Source: MSPOR6 sp964652195
Lineage (GTDB): Bacteria > Poribacteria > WGA-4E > WGA-3G
Direction: 5' to 3'
Length of the DNA stretch: 64,000 nt
Assembly (NCBI GenBank): GCA_964652195.1
Contig: CAZZBB010000076.1
Span: forward strand, 1-64,000
Position numbers and translations under genes: made by a program. The notes under the pieces are model-generated. The model saw only the letters and a list, made by a program, of their open reading frames with translations, was not told where the DNA came from and searched no databases. Positions 60,701-64,000 of this stretch are shown here, one piece after another (within the stretch, counting starts at the first letter, position 1; every line of letters begins with the position of its first letter).

Positions 60701-61492
60701 CTATTTGGTCTTCAAATTCCCCCAAGTTGTTGTCAACTTACCAACTGCTTCAACAGCAGTAATCGCAGAAATACCATCTTCCATCACAGATTTTACTTCA
60801 TCATGGGTTAACCCTCGTTTCCAAACTTGCATGTCATCCATGAGTCCAGCAAATGGCCGTTTATTGTCTATATTAAAACCAACACGTGCACCTTGACCCC
60901 AATCTCCTGCGATAGGATCTGGCAATCGTGCTTTTTCCTCGCCTACTTTTTCACCATTGATATAGAGGTACGCCATAGCTTCTTCACGACTGAATGTCCC
61001 AGCATAATGTGTCCATACTTTTGCAGTGTTTTTACCGGCGCGGATATCAAATAATGTCTTACCCGGATTATGTCCCCGATTGAGCCAACGAAAATTACCA
61101 TCTCCTCGGGCTTCAGGGTGTACTAACCATGTACCATCTGTTGCACGAGCGTTGAAGAGTGCCATATCTGTAACTGCATCAACATTAATCCATGCAACAA
61201 TACTCATACCTTGTGTTGGTATATGGTCTGGATCAACGTTTGGACCATCTATATCAAGATAACTGCCAGAAACAAAATGTCCAGCTTTACCGAATTTACC
61301 CGCATTCGCTTGAGTCACAGTTCCATTGATCGTACCGTCATAGCCATGACCTGATTGATCAATCACTTTATTTCCAGAAAATTCTTCAAAACCAAAGTAG
61401 AATACTAAATCCTCATCTAACACATTTGCAGACAAATTACTAATATGAGATGCAAAAATCAAACATATAGCTACCATTATGAAACGTTTCAT
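60701..61492 (-). CDS. Secreted LamG/concanavalin A-like jellyroll protein
   Basis: A 263-residue exported protein: signal peptide (IMVAICLIFASHISNLSANV) and one LamG-type jellyroll (about 28-235) recognised by DLVFYFGFEEFSGNKVIDQS and GHGYDGTING, by MSIVAWINVDAV, by WTHYAGTFSREEAMAYLYIN and GEKVGE, and by PFAGLMDDMQVWKRGLTHDEV. Such domains bind glycans or calcium and occur widely in polysaccharide-processing bacteria. The last 25 residues (AISAVEAVGKLTTTWGNLKTK) carry the short conserved tail often seen after this fold in such secreted proteins. AAGGAG precedes ATG 61492. Monocistronic, ending at the shared terminator with the fucosidase. Confidence 0.85.
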   Translation of the reverse strand: MKRFIMVAICLIFASHISNLSANVLDEDLVFYFGFEEFSGNKVIDQSGHGYDGTINGTVTQANAGKFGKAGHFVSGSYLDIDGPNVDPDHIPTQGMSIVAWINVDAVTDMALFNARATDGTWLVHPEARGDGNFRWLNRGHNPGKTLFDIRAGKNTAKVWTHYAGTFSREEAMAYLYINGEKVGEEKARLPDPIAGDWGQGARVGFNIDNKRPFAGLMDDMQVWKRGLTHDEVKSVMEDGISAITAVEAVGKLTTTWGNLKTK

Positions 61493-62018
61493 GTAGATTA
61501 CTCCTTTTACATTTGAATGAAATCAACATTTTGATTGCTAAATGTAGATTAGTATAACAGAGTTAATATTCTAAGGCAAACCAAATTCAAGGTTAACATT
61601 ACTTAATCATAAGAAATTGGTTGCACATATAGGATTTTCCTTTTAGATAGCTTATTGATTTTCATGGTATTTTTGCAGAATTCAATATAATACCATATCT
61701 GGTAATTAGAGACCCAACAATAAAATCTCTTGACTGTATCCCAAACTTTCATTATCTGTAGTATTTCAAGACATAAAAATAACCTAATCAAGGTAGAATC
61801 ACTTATATATAGTATTCCATTTTTCCTCTTCTGTGGGAGGGGATTCCGATCCCCGATCTTATCTTATCAACACAAACCATAGTTAAGACAAATAAAACCA
61901 TTTACGGAGAATCATTTATATAAATGGTATAAGAAAAAGTATCGTAATTCAAAATCTTTTAACTTGATTAATCAGAAATTATTAGGTAAATTATGACAAG
62001 AAGACAGGAGCTTCCAGA
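61493..62018. other. Divergent intergenic region with a short hairpin repeat
   Basis: No gene is supported. At 61839-61854 GGGGAT/ATCCCC with a TCCG loop forms a GC-rich hairpin preceded by GTGGGA, similar in form to the central hairpin of the element at 40143-40256, so a dispersed short repeat is likely. Promoters for the LamG and symporter genes are expected here but none is obvious. Confidence 0.5.
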
Positions 62019-63803
62019 ATGAAAATATCACCTATAGATTGGGCTATAATTATCGGCTATATCCTTTTTGCATTAGGGCTTGGCATCTATTTCTCTAAAA
62101 GAGCCGGTAAGAATATAAGTGAATTCTTCATCTCTGGTCGCAACCTCCCTTGGTGGCTTGCTGGTACCTCTATGGTCGCAACTACCTTCGCTTCAGACAC
62201 TCCGCTTGCGGTAACCGAAATCGTTGTAAAAGATGGTATATCAGGTAATTGGTTATGGTGGAATGCAGTCTTGAGTGGAATGTTGGCAACATTCCTTTTT
62301 TCTCGATTATGGCGTCGTTCTGAAATCATCACCGATGTTGAATTCACAGAGTTACGTTATTCAGGACCATCAGCAAGTTTTCTCCGTGGTTTCCGTGCCT
62401 TATATATCGGACTGCCAATTAACTGCATCACAATGGGGTGGGTTATCCTTGCAATGCAGAAAATCGTTGTGATTACCTTTGCCCTACCTGACACAACCTA
62501 TACCAAAGTCCTCGTCGTATTAGGATGTCTTATAATTGCCGGGATCTATTGTGCTTTGTCAGGATTTTGGGGTGTTGTAATGACCGACCTTGTCCAATTT
62601 GGAATGGCAATGATCGGTTCATTCTCTCTGGCTATTATCGCCATAACTAAAATTGGTGGAATAGGGGCATTAAAAGATAAACTCGTCGAAAACTATGGCG
62701 TAGAACACAATATACTGGATTTCAATCCCGATTTCAGTACCGGGAAAATGGCGATAATTACCTTTGGTGTTTATATCGGTATGCAATGGTGGGCATCAAA
62801 CGGTGTGGATGGAAGTGGTTATATAGCACAGAGAATGTTTGCTGCGAAAAATGAACGACATACACTCCTCGCAACACTTTGGTTTAACATTGCTCACTAC
62901 ACACTTCGTCCTTGGCCCTGGATCCTTGTGGCATTGGTAGCAATGGTCGTGTATCCGGGTATAGGTGATCCTAATCATATTGATACTTCATTGCAGGATC
63001 CTACAGCAGGATATGTTCTGTTAATGCTTGATTATTTACCTGTCGGTCTACTGGGGTTAATGCTTACAGCATTCTTAGCTGCCTTCATGTCCACAATTGA
63101 CACACATCTCAATTGGGGAGCATCCTACCTTGTGAATGATTTTTATAAGAGGTTTATTGCATCCGATGAAACACCTGAACATTATGTTGCCATCTCCCGT
63201 TTCTCTGTAATTCTGATAATGATTTTCGCTGGAATAACAAGTCTATTCATGGATTCAATCGCAGGTGCTTGGAAATTTCTGATTGCCTTAAATGCTGGAA
63301 TTGGACTTGTCCAAATATTAAGATGGTACTGGTGGCGAATAAATGCTTGGTCAGAAATATCTGCTATGGTCGCAGCATTAGTCGTTTCCATTTGTGTCTT
63401 TATTATTCCTGCAACCAAAGGTGAATTCGCACTTCAAATGCTGTTCATTGTTCCAATCTCAACAGTAGTCTGGTTAGTTGTCACATTTAACACACAACCC
63501 GTTTCCATTAAAACATTGATTAGCTTTTACAAGAGAGTAAGACCATCAAGATTAGGCTGGAATCAGATTATCAAAATAATAAATAGTGAAGATAAAACCA
63601 CAACTATTGAACCTGTTTCAAGTGGAATTCCTCCAATGATAAATTGGATAATTGGTGTGGTTTTCATATATTCACTGTTATTTGGTATTGGAAAGTTTAT
63701 CTTAGGATTTACTGATATAGGTGTTTTATATCTATTTATTGCAATTATCTCAGGATTTATCATGTATCTGAATTTACCTCGTAAAGAGAAAGACAACTCT
63801 TGA
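62019..63803 (+). CDS. Sodium:solute symporter family transporter
   Basis: A 594-residue inner-membrane protein of the SSS family, importing a solute (sugar, amino acid or sialic-acid type) with sodium. About 13 membrane segments are apparent, beginning IDWAIIIGYILFALGLGIYF, followed by the family's FFISGRNLPWWLAGTSMVAT and FASDTP (TM2 sodium-site region), then CALSGFWGVVMTDLVQFGMA, and the TM8 region GLLGLMLTAFLAAFMSTIDT carrying Ser/Thr sodium ligands. AGGAG is nine bases before ATG 62019. Its stop overlaps the start of kdsB, so the pair is coupled. The neighbouring fucosidase makes a sugar substrate attractive but unproven. Confidence 0.9.
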   Translation: MKISPIDWAIIIGYILFALGLGIYFSKRAGKNISEFFISGRNLPWWLAGTSMVATTFASDTPLAVTEIVVKDGISGNWLWWNAVLSGMLATFLFSRLWRRSEIITDVEFTELRYSGPSASFLRGFRALYIGLPINCITMGWVILAMQKIVVITFALPDTTYTKVLVVLGCLIIAGIYCALSGFWGVVMTDLVQFGMAMIGSFSLAIIAITKIGGIGALKDKLVENYGVEHNILDFNPDFSTGKMAIITFGVYIGMQWWASNGVDGSGYIAQRMFAAKNERHTLLATLWFNIAHYTLRPWPWILVALVAMVVYPGIGDPNHIDTSLQDPTAGYVLLMLDYLPVGLLGLMLTAFLAAFMSTIDTHLNWGASYLVNDFYKRFIASDETPEHYVAISRFSVILIMIFAGITSLFMDSIAGAWKFLIALNAGIGLVQILRWYWWRINAWSEISAMVAALVVSICVFIIPATKGEFALQMLFIVPISTVVWLVVTFNTQPVSIKTLISFYKRVRPSRLGWNQIIKIINSEDKTTTIEPVSSGIPPMINWIIGVVFIYSLLFGIGKFILGFTDIGVLYLFIAIISGFIMYLNLPRKEKDNS

Positions 63804-64000
63804 AAAGCATAGGAATCATTCCCGCACGATATGCATCATCTCGGTTTGAAGGTAAACCTTTAGCTGATATATTTGGTAAACCGATGATACAGTATGTATA
63901 CGAGGGCGCATGTAGATCAAAGTTCCTTGAACAAGTGATCGTTGCTACCGATGATAAACGGATATACGATGTCGTTCAGAATTTTAACGGAAATACTGTG
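63800..64000 (+). CDS. kdsB: 3-deoxy-manno-octulosonate cytidylyltransferase, N-terminal part
   Basis: The first 67 codons of a gene running off the window. From TTG 63800 (overlapping the symporter stop by four bases) the frame reads KSIGIIPARYASSRFEGKPL, ADIFGKPMIQYVYEGACRSK and LEQVIVATDDKRIYD. These are the signature N-terminal nucleotide-binding motifs of KdsB (PARxxSxRxxGKPL, ATDDxRI). KdsB activates Kdo as CMP-Kdo for lipopolysaccharide core synthesis, which points to a Gram-negative outer membrane. The neuraminate relative NeuA is less likely, given the exact PARYASSRFEGKPL form. Confidence 0.9.
   Translation, partial: MKSIGIIPARYASSRFEGKPLADIFGKPMIQYVYEGACRSKFLEQVIVATDDKRIYDVVQNFNGNTV

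Noticed and set aside
61603..61791. 62-codon minus-strand frame upstream of the symporter
   Set aside because: Low-complexity aromatic/basic translation without ribosome site or homology I can recognise.
1..64000. tRNA or rRNA genes
   Set aside because: No cloverleaf-like segment with the conserved TTCGA arm and no rRNA-like stretch was noticed; a covariance-model search would be needed to exclude tRNAs formally.

Overview
The window reads as a Gram-negative-type bacterial chromosome of low G+C content. Signs of an outer membrane and LPS are the start of kdsB at the right edge, an OmpA-domain protein, a YjbH-like barrel and two CBM9/DUF5916 barrel proteins. The gene mix (phytanoyl-CoA dioxygenases, sulfatase, DUF1549/DUF1553, GH95 fucosidase, rhamnose-type isomerase and aldolase, many FGE-fold and WD40 proteins, several TTG/GTG starts) resembles sponge-associated or marine lineages such as Candidatus Poribacteria. 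That taxonomic placement is inference from gene content; no rRNA or tRNA gene was seen.

Layout. 1-981: gene-free, with structured repeats. 982-10347 (+): TIM-barrel epimerase, alpha-oxoamine synthase, an IS1-like remnant, a small G+C-richer island with orphan membrane genes, cupin, M20 peptidase, a WD40 protein with about 14 blades, RNHCP protein, OmpA-like protein. 10349-14124 (-): YjbH-like protein, rpiA, Gfo/Idh/MocA oxidoreductase (apparently a non-AUG start), rhamnose-isomerase-like enzyme. 14385-18701 (+): one uninterrupted 1438-codon ORF joining an ECF sigma factor, an FtsZ homologue and a PHP-containing DnaE polymerase. 18838-26736 (-): DUF1549/DUF1553 protein, lon, CapA-like protein, coiled-coil protein, RhaD-like aldolase. 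27080-39052: two DUF5916 proteins, Zn alcohol dehydrogenase, two PhyH proteins, DUF5117-type metalloprotease, GNAT. 39250-40260: a graveyard of IS fragments, the tail of a mannonate dehydratase and a MITE-like element. 40305-42802: TPR protein and sulfatase.

43000-58207 is the second standout. A textbook sigma70 promoter (TTGACA, 17 bp, TATAAT) behind a 35-bp palindrome precedes a GrpE-like gene, an Hsp70 without lid, and nine tandem paralogues sharing an N-terminal helical module plus a J-domain-like module (YFEVLG...DP.KR.EY) in which HPD has become R-x-D-G. The first is fused to a seven-bladed WD40 propeller, the other eight to FGE-sulfatase/C-type-lectin-fold domains that all lack the catalytic cysteine pair. 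One copy is broken by an amber codon, one has lost part of its FGE fold, and one carries a fresh in-frame duplication, so the array is actively evolving. I infer a dedicated chaperone machine with diversified J-like adaptors or clients; I know of no named system with this layout.

58278-64000: GH95 fucosidase, LamG protein, sodium:solute symporter and the start of kdsB. The sugar-related genes (fucosidase, sulfatase, rhamnose-type isomerase and aldolase, TIM-barrel epimerase, oxidoreductase, symporter) suggest degradation of sulfated, deoxysugar-containing polysaccharides. Strong hairpins mark the ends of several transcription units.
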